Shown here in pieces: positions 1-11,043 of a stretch of DNA of 64,000 bases. The translations under genes were made by a program, and so were the position numbers. Below the pieces are notes generated by a model. That model did not search any database. It worked only from the letters and a program-made list of their open reading frames with translations, and had not been told where the DNA came from. Every line of letters starts with the position of its first letter. Positions within the stretch are counted from its first letter, which is position 1. Source of the DNA: Boswellia sacra (taxonomy: Eukaryota > Streptophyta > Magnoliopsida > Sapindales > Burseraceae); contig SNVD02009763.1 of the NCBI GenBank assembly GCA_013180625.2, positions 186,001 to 250,000 on the forward strand, in the 5' to 3' direction.

Positions 1-1797
1 AGGATTTGAGTGTACCATGACACCTTTAGAGACACAAAATATTGATGAAAGTTGTCGCCTTCTATCACTTTATTATGGTAATAGAGTGGGAGGACCATGG
101 TAACCATCAAATACAATGTTGGTTGAAAAACATATAAGAACCTTCCTTTTATTAGGCAAATCTTATGTTGATGTTAATTTGGATGATTGGTTTGAAATCT
201 TATCAAGTAATAGACACTTGCGTTCTTTGGATTTTGGAACATTGAATTTTAAGGAGTTGTCGAATTCAATTGGTAAATTGAGATATCTAAGATACCTGAA
301 TATTTCTGATAATTCTGGTATCAAAAGAAAACCTGATTCTACAGTGAGGTTAAGGAATTTACAAATAGTAAACCTCACTGGTTGTTCCAATCTTATGGAA
401 TTACCAACTAATATTAGAAAATTGGTGAACCTTACACATCTTATAATTAAAAGGTGTAAATCTCTAGTTAGAATGCCCTGTGGATTAGGGCTCTTGACTA
501 ATCTCCAAACTTTATCAAAATTTGTGGTACAAAGGAGTAATAAGGAGGGTGACAGAAAATATGCTGGACTAGAGGAATTGAAAGGGTTGAACAACTTGAG
601 GGGAAAATTAAAAATTAGAATTTTAGAACACAGTGACATGGAAAATGGCAAGTTGGCTGATATAGAAAAGAAGCAGTTTGTTGAGTTTCTAGAATTGGAG
701 TGGCTGTGGTAACTGAAACAGATGCTAGCGATGGTAGAGAGGTTGAGAGGATTCATAAAGAGGTGTTAGAAGGCCTAAAGCCACACCCCAAACTGAAAGG
801 AATTTCTATAAAATCAGTTATGAGTTTGGAGATTTAAGGTTGGCTCTGCTCCCTTCAAAATCTGAATTCAATTGCAATGGTAGGCTGTAAGAGATGCAGA
901 CATTTCCCGCCGTTGGATCGCTTGCAATTTTTGAAGTGTTTATTTCTTTCTGACTTAGATGAGTTGGAGTACATTTCAGACAATTCAAGTATTAATTGTT
1001 CTTCCATACCGTTCTTCCCGTCACTAAAGGAACTCCAACTCTTGGATTGTCCTAAATTAGAAGGATGGTGGAAGAGAGATAATGATAATGATGTTGAATT
1101 ATTTAACATAGACTTGCCTTCATTTCCTTGTCTTTCCACGTTACATATCTACTGTTGCCCCAAACTGACTTCCATGCCGCTTTATCCATCTCTGGAAGAA
1201 TTGAGATTGATTGAGACAAGCTACAAACCGCTGCAACAGGCAGTGATGTTGAGCACCATGTCCCAATTTTCTGTGGATCCGTCAACTTCCTCCAATTTTT
1301 CTGGCCCTCTCTCCAATTTAAAATCTGTATATCTTAAAAGGGTTCATGATTCAGAATCTCTACCTATGGAGTGGATGCTAGACCTTACGTCTCTTCAGGA
1401 TATGGAAATTTCTGAAATAGCTCCAGTTTTAGGATATCTCACCTCTCTCCAAAATATGAGTCATTGGCTGTGTAGTGAACTTGAGTTGTTCGCTGATGAG
1501 GCTGACGACAACATGCAATGGCAAGGCCTTGCAAACTTCATTCGTTTAAACTTTATGGTCTCCCGAATTTGAAATCTCTACAAAAGGAGCTTCAGTATGT
1601 TACCACTCTGCAAATATCTGCATGTTGACAATTGTCCTGATGTGGTGCCTCTACTCTCTACTGGAATGGATAAGCAATTCAACTTCAGTTTCATGGTTGT
1701 CCAAGAGATATGGAATGACAAGGCAGTGGATTGGCAAAATATTTCTCACATTCCAATTATCAATATTGATTGGAAATGGATTCAAATGGGAGTCTCT
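1..1797 (+). pseudogene. NBS-LRR resistance gene, decayed 3' (LRR) part
   Basis: The translation gives leucine-rich repeats of the RGA-like CC-NBS-LRR class. Examples are LRYLRYLNISDNSG and LRNLQIVNLTGCSNLMELP near 280-400, the inter-repeat segment LQTLSKFVVQ near 510, and the tail HIPIINIDWKWIQ near 1750-1790. The reading frame is broken repeatedly: a stop near 101, a shift near 703 (the next stretch, ETDASDGREVERIHKEVLEG, is in another frame), a stop at 834, a shift before 877, a stop at 1570, and a further shift before 1597. The NB-ARC part would lie upstream of the window. These proteins normally act as intracellular immune receptors, and this copy cannot make a full LRR domain. The pieces are collinear, so it is one decayed gene rather than several small ones. 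Sequencing error cannot explain this many breaks. Confidence 0.88.
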
Positions 1798-2696
1798 ATT
1801 AAATTCGGAGGGATATTCTTTTTCTTCAATATGTTGGTGCTTTTTTTTATAGTTATGAATCGCATTTTCTTATTATCCTTAATTTTACTTTTTTCTTATT
1901 TATATTATGAATCAACGATTTTCTTCTTCTTTATTCTAACTTATTTTCTTAAATTTGTTATATTATTATTCTGCAGAGCATGAACTGCATTATTGACACA
2001 ACTTTTTGGGATTTATTTGTAATTGACTGGATGGTGGATGGTACTTATCTTGCCCCTTCATTACCTTCTTATTATTACTTCATGTTTGCATAGGTCTGAT
2101 AGCAAATCTTATCTGGATTTAGCATTTTATGTTTTTGTAAATGACAAATTCTATTTATCATTCATGGATGTAACCCTGAAGGTTGGCTTGGACTGATCAA
2201 GACTTGGGAGAACTTCTTGGCTTACAAAGCTAAGGATGCACCAAAATAGGCTCTCTTTTCTTCTTATATACTTAAATTTGCCATTGCTGATTGAAGGTTT
2301 GTTACAGACCAAACATCTTTATTAAGAAAAATTCTTGATAATAGTTTAAATAATTTGCTGGATTTGAATGTCAACAAATGTGGGAAATCGATCAAGCATT
2401 CCCTCTTTTCTATAACTTGTTCTACTTTCAGAGTTCAAAAGTTGATAAGTTTGTTTATCATACTATGCGCCAAAAGCAACAATTACGAAAGTAATCATCT
2501 AATCTGGTAGCCTTCCCTTTCTGTGTGCATTTGTCTCTTATGATCACTTGAACTATAGTTCAATCATTTTCATTTGCATATTCTTTTTTATTATTTTGTT
2601 TAATTTTTATTTTGGTGCATCATACAGTGCCACGTTATTTGATGTTGTTACTGTGTCGCTGTGGTTGCATATGTCATAAACAAAAAGAGCGAGTAT
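1798..2696. other. AT-rich 3' flank of the LRR pseudogene
   Basis: No supported gene. The stretch begins with T-rich sequence that looks like a 3' UTR or spacer. A short open stretch near 2170-2250 on the plus strand resembles no family I know. It ends at the target duplication of the solo LTR. Confidence 0.5.
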
Positions 2697-2701
2697 ATCC
2701 C

Positions 2702-5203
2702 TGACACGACCCGCCCCTAGCTAATACGGGCGAATCGTGCCTAAAACTGTACTAAGAAAATTTGACTCTTTTTTTTTTAAATGTGCTAATTTATGAAAAA
2801 TTTGGCAGAGTTTCCCCTGTATTTTAGACTAATCCCCCTGCCAAGTACACAAAATTCAACACTTCCAAAATATTTATATAACCACTAACTTCCTTTTCGG
2901 GACCTTAAGTCTATCTATTAAAATAATTGTATCTCCAAAACAGTCTTTAGAAGAAAATATGGCCTCCGGCCTCAAATATGATTAATTTCGATTCAAAAAG
3001 TTTACAACCAAAATTTTAAATATAAGTTTAAAAACTCAAACATGATTGAATAAACAAAAATGTCTAAAAGAAACTAAAACAAATCTTTGATACATATACG
3101 ATATCAAATATTTACATATGCAAGAAAACCATCTACGATAATACAATAAGATAAAAAAAAGAAAGCTCTCAAAACATCATCAAATGGCCAACCTCAGGTA
3201 GCTATTGGCGTTCTGACTGAACACTGCAATCTCCTGGGAAAAATGGTTTTAAAAAAAATAGGGTGAGTATAAACTCAGTGAGTGGGATCGAGTCATTAAA
3301 ATAGATAAAAATTTGCATAAGATAAAATAATACATCATAACAAGTAATTAACTAAAAATTCTGCTTTACTAACATTGATTAGAAAACTGCTTCTAAAAGA
3401 TACAAAAAAACGAGCTAATCTTTAAATAATTCATATGCCTTTCACAAAAATCAAAATTTTGATATAAAAATATTCTAAGGCATTTCCACTTGTATTCAAA
3501 ATTCAATTTGATAACCGTATTAAGGTTCTAAATCCCGTAAAACTCATTTCGCATTTTAAATTTCTAAATCATTACAGTTTCACTAATCAAGTACCCAAAC
3601 TAATCTGACTGATCATGATCTGGCGGGGCTAGGATCGCTCAGGCCAAGATATCTCTATACTGATCTTACGCATGCGCAGAGCTGCCCCCAAAGGGCTAAA
3701 CATCCAGATCACACGGCCCAAAGCCTCTATGTGTGCCTGAATGGGTCCCAAAGACCTCTATACTTTCACTATCTGAATGAATTGGGTACTAGCTTAGTAA
3801 AACATAAAAATTCGATTCTGTACTTTTAAATCTCTAAAACATTAAACAATTCTTTCTAATAACAACATAGATAAAATTTGATAAACCATGAAATATGCTT
3901 CATACAAGAATAAAGGAATATCTGTTTACTAATATAATAAAGTTTCGCTAACAATTATAATAAAAATAGAAATTTATAAATTATAATTCAATTATTGGTA
4001 AAAATGTATGTTTTTCCCACTCACTATCTTGCGGATTAACTTGCGTGGCAACCTCTTCTGCGATCGGATCTCGGTATGTATTAGGAACCACAGTCTCACC
4101 TAAGGAGAAAGTCAAATAAAATTCTTTAATAGCACAAAACCGTAGTCTCACCAATAACATATTAATTCTTCTAATTAACTCCATTTCCACACTTCATAAA
4201 CAGAGCAATTCTGGTTCTCCGATTTTTAATAATTAATTCACTCATCCAAATGGTCTAATATTTTATAAACATCTTCTACACATATATGTCTAATACCATG
4301 TATAATTTCATAGCGTTATATACTCATTAGATACCTCAAATCCTTCATTTTTCCAGATATACAAATTCTGTAAATTCATTTCCAGAACTGACCTCTCCCT
4401 ATTCCAAAATACATGATAATTTGTACTAAATTTATAAAATCACAAAAATCTCCAGTTTTAAACTAGACATACATACAAACTCATATCCAAAATTTCATAA
4501 TTTTTGAAGACCTCTAGATACCTTAATTAACTTGCCCAATACTGATTTTCTGCAGAAAAACTGAATTTCTAGTGGTGAACAGTAAACTTCGAAAATTCAT
4601 AATAAATTGCATACTCCACATTTTTCAGTGAATCCAACTTTAAACAAATCCTTAAGATGTCTATTTTAACATATATAAATTTCAGAATTAAATTCAAATC
4701 CAACAGACTGCTATAATTTTCGAAATTTGTACTGTTCACAGAATCCCTAATTTCCCACAATTATCATCAAAACTTCAATTCCTTCAAAATACAAGAAATT
4801 GAAGCTTAAATAAGCATGGAAATCTCATTTCTCTCTCTAGTTTCTCTCTCTATTACATCTCCAAATATCAAATAACCTCCTCCTAATATTGATCTAGAGA
4901 TAGGATTGAAATTATATAATCTAATTAAATGAAGAGATGAAGAAATTACCTTAAAATCTTCAAATTCCTTAGAAAAATTCAAAATCTTCTCTTGCTTTCC
5001 TCTCCCTCTATCTCACGTTTTCCCCTCTGTCTTCCCTTCTAGATTTTCTCTTTTCTTTTCTAATTAAATCCAATTAAATGCTTAATATAAATGTAAAGAA
5101 AATAATTGAGTTTGTGGGCTGGGTTAAAATAAAATTGGGCTGGTTTGCTAATATAATGGGCTAGGCTTAGTTAAAATATTAATGGGCTTTAATGGGCTTT
5201 ACA
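2702..5203 (-). mobile_element. Solo LTR of an LTR retrotransposon (probably Ty3/gypsy), 2.5 kb
   Basis: The element starts TGACACGACCCG and ends GGGCTTTACA, so it has TG...CA ends. It is flanked by an exact 5-bp direct repeat, ATCCC, at 2697-2701 and 5204-5208. No gag, pol, primer-binding site or second LTR is inside, which fits a solo LTR left by LTR-LTR recombination. The minus-strand reading (TGTAAAGCCC... to ...GGGTCGTGTCA) resembles long LTRs of plant chromovirus-type gypsy elements, so minus is the likelier orientation, though this is an inference. The length of 2502 bp is large but within the known range. The ORFs inside are chance. Confidence 0.85.
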
Positions 5204-5208
5204 ATCCC

Positions 5209-5871
5209 TGAATTTGATAAAACATGTCTAAGCTTGCCCTGGGAGAGAGAGAGAAGGAGATAAGAATAAAAACTTTTTTGCCAAGAAAGAAATACTTTAT
5301 CCTAGATAACCAAGAGACTCTTTTCTAATGTATGCTTTACATTTTCTTAGTTAAGCTGTTATTTATTTATTATTTCTTCTAAAGATGCATATGTCAGGAT
5401 TTATTTGTATATAGTTTTAGAGTGGTTGATGGCATGATGCTCTACATTTGTACATAGTTGCAGAGTGGTTTCCTAGTTGTCATGAAGTCAAGGAGCTTTT
5501 GTGTTGTTGCAAATGACCAGCTTTACATTCTGTTTCCAGATAAGCTGGTAAAAGCTGCCTGCATAAATTGCTTTAATTGTTGATTTCCTTAATGGCTTTA
5601 CCTACTTATGTGTAATCAAAGCTTAAATAACAAAATCATGTTCTGATAGTTGGACTATTCTTGATTTTTATTCTTTGATATGCCTTGCTTAATGTTTCTC
5701 AAACTTTCTATTTTTAATTTGTCCTTCGGTCTTGTGAACCATACTTCGTTGTTTGAAAATATTTTCAAGTACACCAACTAAAGATCCTAGCCTTTTACAA
5801 GGGTGATACACATTGTCAAAACGGATAACAAGTTAATAATGAATCTTTCAATTAATTCTTATTTTTAGTCC
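5209..5871. other. Intergenic, AT-rich
   Basis: No gene or repeat boundary recognised between the solo LTR and the Nudix relic. A GA-rich run lies near 5240-5260. Confidence 0.4.
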
Positions 5872-6105
5872 GTGGTACCTGGCCACTATTCATCTTACTC
5901 GCATTTCTTGCTTGTATCTCGTAGAATTTCCAATATAATTGTTTCTTCCCCTGCTTTCCTTTGTGGAGTTCAAACCCAGGACGCATTTTGGGTTTCCATA
6001 TCTCAATGCCACATGCTTTTTGTCCGAGGAAACAGTCTGAGATTTCAGGGGACAGGTGCGTGGAAGATCCCTACTAAAGTAGTTGATGAGGCAAATAAAC
6101 CAAGG
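5872..6105 (+). pseudogene. Nudix hydrolase exon relic
   Basis: The translation ends LFVRGNSLRFQGTGAWKIPT followed by KVVDEANKPR. This matches the start of the Nudix fold in plant NUDT2/8/10-type hydrolases, whose usual form is fkGTGvWKlPTGvVdeGEd. The glycine and GE of the Nudix box are already changed (PTK for PTG, DEAN for DEGE). The piece is followed by a possible splice donor (AGGTGAGC at 6104-6111), but I found no downstream exon with the REVKEETG signature. Upstream residues do not match the family. It is best read as a gene fragment rather than a working gene. Confidence 0.6.
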
Positions 6106-6108
6106 TGA

Positions 6109-8422
6109 GCATTTTGCATTTGTTACTGATATAAAAAGGCTAATCCAAATTTAAAGGGCTAAAGAAAATAAATTATTGTTGTTGCTCTGCAGGTTTTTCA
6201 CATATTGACTCCCATATTAGAGTGTTTTGCGTAATGTAGAGTTTGATAGGCACCTGACTGCATTTACTAAGAATGGAGAAAATTAGAACAATATTTACTG
6301 TAAATTCTTCTCACTATTTAGGTAAGATATGTAATTCCTCAATCTTTCTCCTTTTGAACCCGCACCCGCCCGCCCCCCCCCTTTTTGTACTGATGACATG
6401 AAGAACAAGTTCAAATGATGGATGCAAACACCTTAGTTTGCTTTGATACTTTCAGAAAAAATGTCAAAAACCTTTTATGGAGAAATGAAAATGTACACTT
6501 CTCATAGTGATCCTACTTGTTTGTTACCAAGTTCTCCACTTAAAGGAGCTACAGGCTATGGCTACAAGAAGTCTGACATATTCACCAAGAATGGCATGCA
6601 CTGGAACGTTGTAAGAAGCTCCGTTCTATCTTTTGATACATTAAAGTTAGCATATATCTCAGATAGGCTTCAAACTTAATGTTGATGATTACGGTTCATA
6701 TCTATTTGGTTTATCAAGGTAACTAGGTACATTTACATCACTATCAATGCATAAAATTATCAAAGCTGGAATCACTATTTGAAGGGATACATTATATTAA
6801 CTCACCTTTTTATCAAGACTGATCATATTGGAAACTTGGAGTCAATATTTCAAGGGAACTCTTTACTCTCATGACAAAAATATTGTTTATACTCTAATTT
6901 TATTTTCCATCCTATCAGTTTGTTTGGAAATTTTCAGTACATTTTTGCTCCTCTCCCTGTAATAAAAAAGAAAGTACCTTGTTTATTTTCATGTTATCTT
7001 TGTCATTCGTTCTACCTAAATATTGAGTAAGGTCATGGAATTTGATTACTTAAGTTTTGAAGCTCTATAAAGTCATAGAAACATGTATAGTTTCCCATTT
7101 GTTGTCTCTTGTGCTGCAAGTCATTGCCTGACAAACACATCATTATTCCTTTTTATGTTTCCTCCCTTCTGTAGTTATATTCCGTTTAGCAGAATACTTT
7201 GCCTGAAAAATCTAAATTGTCAAGGTGATGACTTTGCAGATCCTTGGATATACAGAGTGGATCCAGCACTGACAACGCGTTATCATCTTGTGGAAAATCA
7301 ATCTTCACCACTGGAACCAAGAGTTTACTTTCATGTAAATATTCTATTTTTCATACTTTCTCATGTAAAACCTTTCAATATTTCATCATGTTTAGACCAA
7401 TATATTTTCAATATTAGTTTATTAATTTAGCTAACAAAGAGGACCTAAGTGATTGAAGAAAGGAAAATTGATTGTATAGGCAGACTTCCAAAATTTTTTA
7501 ACTTTTTGTCTAGAAGCTTCGTGTTTGTTTCCATTTCCAAAAAAACATTTCTTTTGAAAACGAATATTTAGAAATACACTTTAAATCAGTATCAACCCCA
7601 TATTATTTTCAAAATTCAAAAAATTTAAAACCAACCACATTTCTTTCTAAATTTAGAAACAGAAAAGCAAAATACACAAACAAACACACTGTTTTGAGGG
7701 ATAGAATCCAAGTATCGAAATAAAGCAGAGTGATGATTGGCTACTATCACTGATTTCGATCCCAGAGGTTGCAATGCTTTCCAAAAATAGTTGTCCACCA
7801 CAATTAGACGTTCACACAACTCTTTTTAATCTCATTCCTTCGTTATTAAGACATTAGCATGACCAATATTTTTCTTGCTCTTCTACTTTCTTTCCACATA
7901 AACAGTTAGTTTACTAAATTTCTATTACTTATCCTCATTTATATTTTCTGTGGCTGATGTAGTTGTGTTGATTATCATGCAAAGCAGAGGGCTGAATGCA
8001 CTATCAGCTATGTGGTTCTGCTGATTCAAGGTTGTTGCTGTAGGCTCTCAATTACGCTACAATGCTCAAGAGTTGAAAGCTTCTGCAGCTGGCCATCTTT
8101 TCAGCTGGATTCATGCTTGTGCAAATCTTTAGTCTGAATTACATCTGGCTTGGTTTCTGGAAAACTTCCCACAGTCTGGATTTAAGACTCCCTGATGCAC
8201 TCTTTAACAACTGGATGCTGTACATTTGGTGCTCCTGTGCACTTTGACGCACATTTCCGGCTGCAGTTTGCCAAACACTTCATTAAGGGGTCTATTGGTT
8301 TCCTCCTATTATATTATTATATTATATACGCTTCATATATGGTTACTTTCGGACTCATTTTATACATTATTTTTCTTGTCAATTAAAGAGTTTCATACTG
8401 GGATATGCTTGTCTTATTTTTT
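6109..8422. other. Region without a supported gene
   Basis: Two open stretches (6443-6676 and about 7225-7335, plus strand) have codon-like composition, for example DPWIYRVDPALTTRYHLVEN. Another lies near 8035-8110 (GSQLRYNAQELKASAAGHLF). I do not recognise a family, and none is linked by convincing splice sites. They could be further relics of the gene that supplied the Nudix exon, or of an unrelated gene. A C-run sits at 6369-6380. Confidence 0.35.
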
Positions 8423-8781
8423 AGGTAATATCACACACCTAAAGTGTCGCATATTATTATCGAGAAATATAGTTTCGTATTTGTATCATTTTAGTCCTTA
8501 AGGTTTGTATATTTGTATCATCTAAGTCTAATTGACTGATTTCGTCTCCATTTTCATAAATATAAAAATAAAAAGTCAGTTATATCCCTACATAATCAGT
8601 TTATACTTTTTATCAATCGCTGACGTTTTGCTTTTCCATTTAAAAGAATGTAGACGGAGTCAATGAATTGGATCTAGATGATATAAATATGCAAACCTTA
8701 AAGACTAAAATAATATAAATACGAAACTACATTTTTGAGTGATATTATACAAAATCTTAAGAATAATGTATGATATTACCT
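8423..8781. mobile_element. MITE with long terminal inverted repeats (about 0.36 kb)
   Basis: The left end, AGGTAATATCACACA, is mirrored at the right by TGTATGATATTACCT. Further in, a long inverted repeat pairs TAGTTTCGTATTTGTATCAT (left, about 8470) with its diverged reverse complement near 8730. Together the inverted arms cover most of the element. Both flanks contain a TTATTTTT run, so the target duplication cannot be fixed exactly. No coding capacity. The long arms and AGG... end could suit a Mutator-type MITE, but the superfamily is not certain. Confidence 0.7.
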
Positions 8782-8935
8782 GTTTTATTTTTCTCTTTCT
8801 CTTGACAGAACAAAACTTGAAGCGTCCACTTGCAATTTTATTCTCCGGGCATGTAATTGAATAAACGCTGAGTAAATAGAACAGCAACTTTTTCAATCTT
8901 CCACCAAATTAAACAAAAGGGGAGAGAAAGGATGT

Positions 8936-9671
8936 CTTTCTTTTTTTGGAAAAAGTTACTATTCACATAAAAGAAAAAGTGAATGTACAACATACGAGGG
9001 GTATACGCCAAGAAGAGTACCTAATACTCACAATTCCAAACAGGAAATACTAATACCCAATAGCCCAAAACAAAACAACCTAAACAAGAGAGCCAAAGGC
9101 CCAATCAAATAGAAAAAAAGGCGCACAGGCCCAAACCAACCACAACTAAACCAATAGCAAAACAAAGTCCAAGAACAAAGTTAATTATGCAGACCCCATA
9201 TGGCACGAAGCTGAGGAGTGATCGTATACTTGGCCTCCAAGGCTAGAAGCCGGGAACGAACCAAGTCAAAAATCTCATCAGTCACCTGACGACAGGTCCG
9301 ACGTCGCTGTTGATACATACGATCATTCCTTTCATACCAAAGAGAATAAACCGTTGCAGAGAAGACCAAACGTGTAAGGATATGTCCAAAATTCTTCCTG
9401 CCCTGGAGATGCAGAGAAGCCCATTGGAGCAAGGACGTCCAACAAAAGGATGGTCAAACAACGAGAGTCTTAGCTGAAATCTCCCCCCAAACAGAAGATG
9501 AGAAAGGACAGCTAAAGAAAAGATGGTCATGGGTCTCATTTGCTGAAACACAGAGAACACAGCTTGAAGATTGTAAGATACCATGACGTTGAAGTCGATC
9601 CATAGTACAAAGCCGACCCAAAGAGGCAAGCCAAAGAATGAAAGAGTGTCTTGGGACATGACCAGGGAACC
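8936..9671 (-). mobile_element. 5'-truncated LINE (non-LTR retrotransposon) insertion
   Basis: A 13-bp direct repeat, AGAGAAAGGATGT, flanks the element at 8923-8935 and 9672-9684. The left end carries an impure T-run (CTTTCTTTTTTT), as expected for the poly(A) tail of a minus-strand insertion. The right end starts abruptly inside the ORF2 C-terminus, which is the hallmark of target-primed reverse transcription with 5' truncation. About 736 bp are retained. Confidence 0.9.
9181..9670 (-). pseudogene. LINE ORF2 C-terminal fragment (zf-RVT region)
   Basis: Minus-strand translation gives FPGHVPRHSFILWLASLGRL, then a Cys/His segment of the form CVLCVSANETHDHLFFSCPFS, then LVFSATVYSLWYERNDRMY. This is the reverse-transcriptase-associated zinc-binding region (zf-RVT) found at the C-terminus of plant LINE ORF2 proteins. 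One in-frame stop (TGA at about 9454-9456) interrupts it, and the frame then continues to the terminal stop at 9181. The reverse transcriptase and endonuclease domains are absent because the insertion is 5'-truncated. Confidence 0.88.
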
Positions 9672-9857
9672 AGAGAAAGGATGTATTTCGCCTTAAGCAA
9701 AACCCTGATTTATTGAATGAACACATCATCAAAACCAAAATTCTTGAATAAAAAAAATGACTCCAGTACTTTTCTTTTTCGCTTTAATTTTGTTAAAAAA
9801 AAAATGAAAGAAGAACGAAAAGACCGTTCTGCCCTTACATGCTAACTCTTTAAATTT

Positions 9858-10770
9858 GGGAACATTGAGAAAATAGACACAATTAGGGGGCCTTATTGAA
9901 AAATGGACACATCCTAAAAAATTTTTATGCCATAGACACTTTCTTGACAAAAAGACTCAATTACCCTTATGTATTCAATTTTTTCCAAAGTTTTATTTCT
10001 CTCTCTTCAAACAACCGAAACCCATCTCCCTCTCTTCATATTTGATTTAATTTATAGGGAATTTGAATTCGAGATTTCAGTTTTCGAAGGATTTGTGAAC
10101 TTATTTAAGGATAAATCGAGTGTTATAATGTGATTTTTGTAGGTTAATGCGTGTGAAAATCGATGAAACGAGTTATGAATCCAATGTTTTATCGCGAAGA
10201 AGAAGACACTCGACACTCGAAAACAACCTGTCGAGTCTGTCGAGTTATGTAACGTCGAGTGTCGAGTGTTTGTCGAGTGTCGAGTGTTTGTCTAGTGGTG
10301 AAACGTCGTGTGTTGAGTGGTGAAATGTGTAGTGTCGAGTGTCGGATATTTGTCGAGTGTCGAGTTGTGTCGGATACAAGGTAGTGTCGAGTGTCGGATT
10401 AATGTGTCCTCGAAAATAGACTGTTATCGAGAATCCGACATAATTCGACACGGCTCGACACATGCGTGTCGAGTGTCAAGTTGTGTCGGATGCAAGTAAT
10501 GTCGAGTGTCGAGTTGTGTCTAGTGTCGAGTGTCGAACGCGCAAGTCTTCGCGCGATATATAGCTTTTAATTTCTTTTTAGTCCCCATAGTTTGTAATTT
10601 GACCATTTCATCTCCGAAAAGAGCGTTGGATACAAGTAATCAGATGCAAGTAATTTCAAAGGAGATATTTGAGTCTTTTTATCAAGAAAGTGTCTATGAC
10701 ATGAAAATTTTTCAGGATGTGTCTATTTTTTATAAAACCCCCTAAATTTGTCTATTTTCTCAATTTTCCC
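9858..10770. mobile_element. Non-autonomous Mutator-like element, 913 bp, in the lipoyl synthase promoter
   Basis: Terminal inverted repeats of at least 100 bp run inward from GGGAACATTGAGAAAATAGA on the left. On the right the reverse complement begins GGGAAAATTGAGAAAATAGA. Inside both are the shared blocks TAGACACTTTCTTGA and AAAAAGACTCAA. A perfect 9-bp target duplication, TTTAAATTT, sits at 9849-9857 and 10771-10779. The 9-bp duplication and long TIRs are diagnostic of the Mutator superfamily. No transposase is encoded. The interior holds a dense array of GTCGAGT motifs. The right end lies 273 bp before the lipoyl synthase start codon, so it probably forms part of that promoter. Confidence 0.92.
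10210..10543. repeat. GTCGAGT motif array inside the short Mutator-like element
   Basis: More than a dozen exact or near-exact copies of GTCGAGT or TGTCGAGTGTCGAG occur in about 330 bp, mixed with the variants GTCGGAT, GTCTAGT and GTCAAGT. At the left margin the motif is in the opposite orientation (GACACTCGACACTCG). Spacing is irregular, so this is not a simple tandem satellite. CpG is strikingly frequent compared with the AT-rich surroundings. Related motifs occur in the larger Mutator-like element at 52.4-60.1 kb. Confidence 0.85.
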
Positions 10771-11043
10771 TTTAAATTTTGGGGTTTGGGGAGCAGATTT
10801 TGAAACTGTCCGGAGTTCCACGTAAATGTCCTTCAACTCAATGACAGTTGGAAATAAACTACCGAACCAAACCCAGCACTAAACTAAACTAAACAGTTGT
10901 GTATTGAATTGAATTGCATTGAATTTCAGACGGAGAAATCGAAGAACGCCCACTTCATACCCATCGTCTTCTGCCTTAAAATCCAAACTTTCTTTCTTTT
11001 TACTCAAAATTGTTTACTTCTTTTCCCAGAACACATCACAAAA

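Noticed and set aside
163..756. Long open frame on the minus strand opposite the LRR relic
   Set aside because: It is a shadow of the LRR coding strand, and its translation has no family features.
2170..2250. Short plus-strand stretch reading GWLGLIKTWENFLAYKAK
   Set aside because: Too short, with no flanking exon signals or family match.
10897..11043. Upstream in-frame ATG extending lipoyl synthase by 49 residues
   Set aside because: The added residues are rich in Phe, Ile and Cys and lack transit-peptide character. The ATG at 11044 gives a leader ending in an IRC-like site as in the plastid family.
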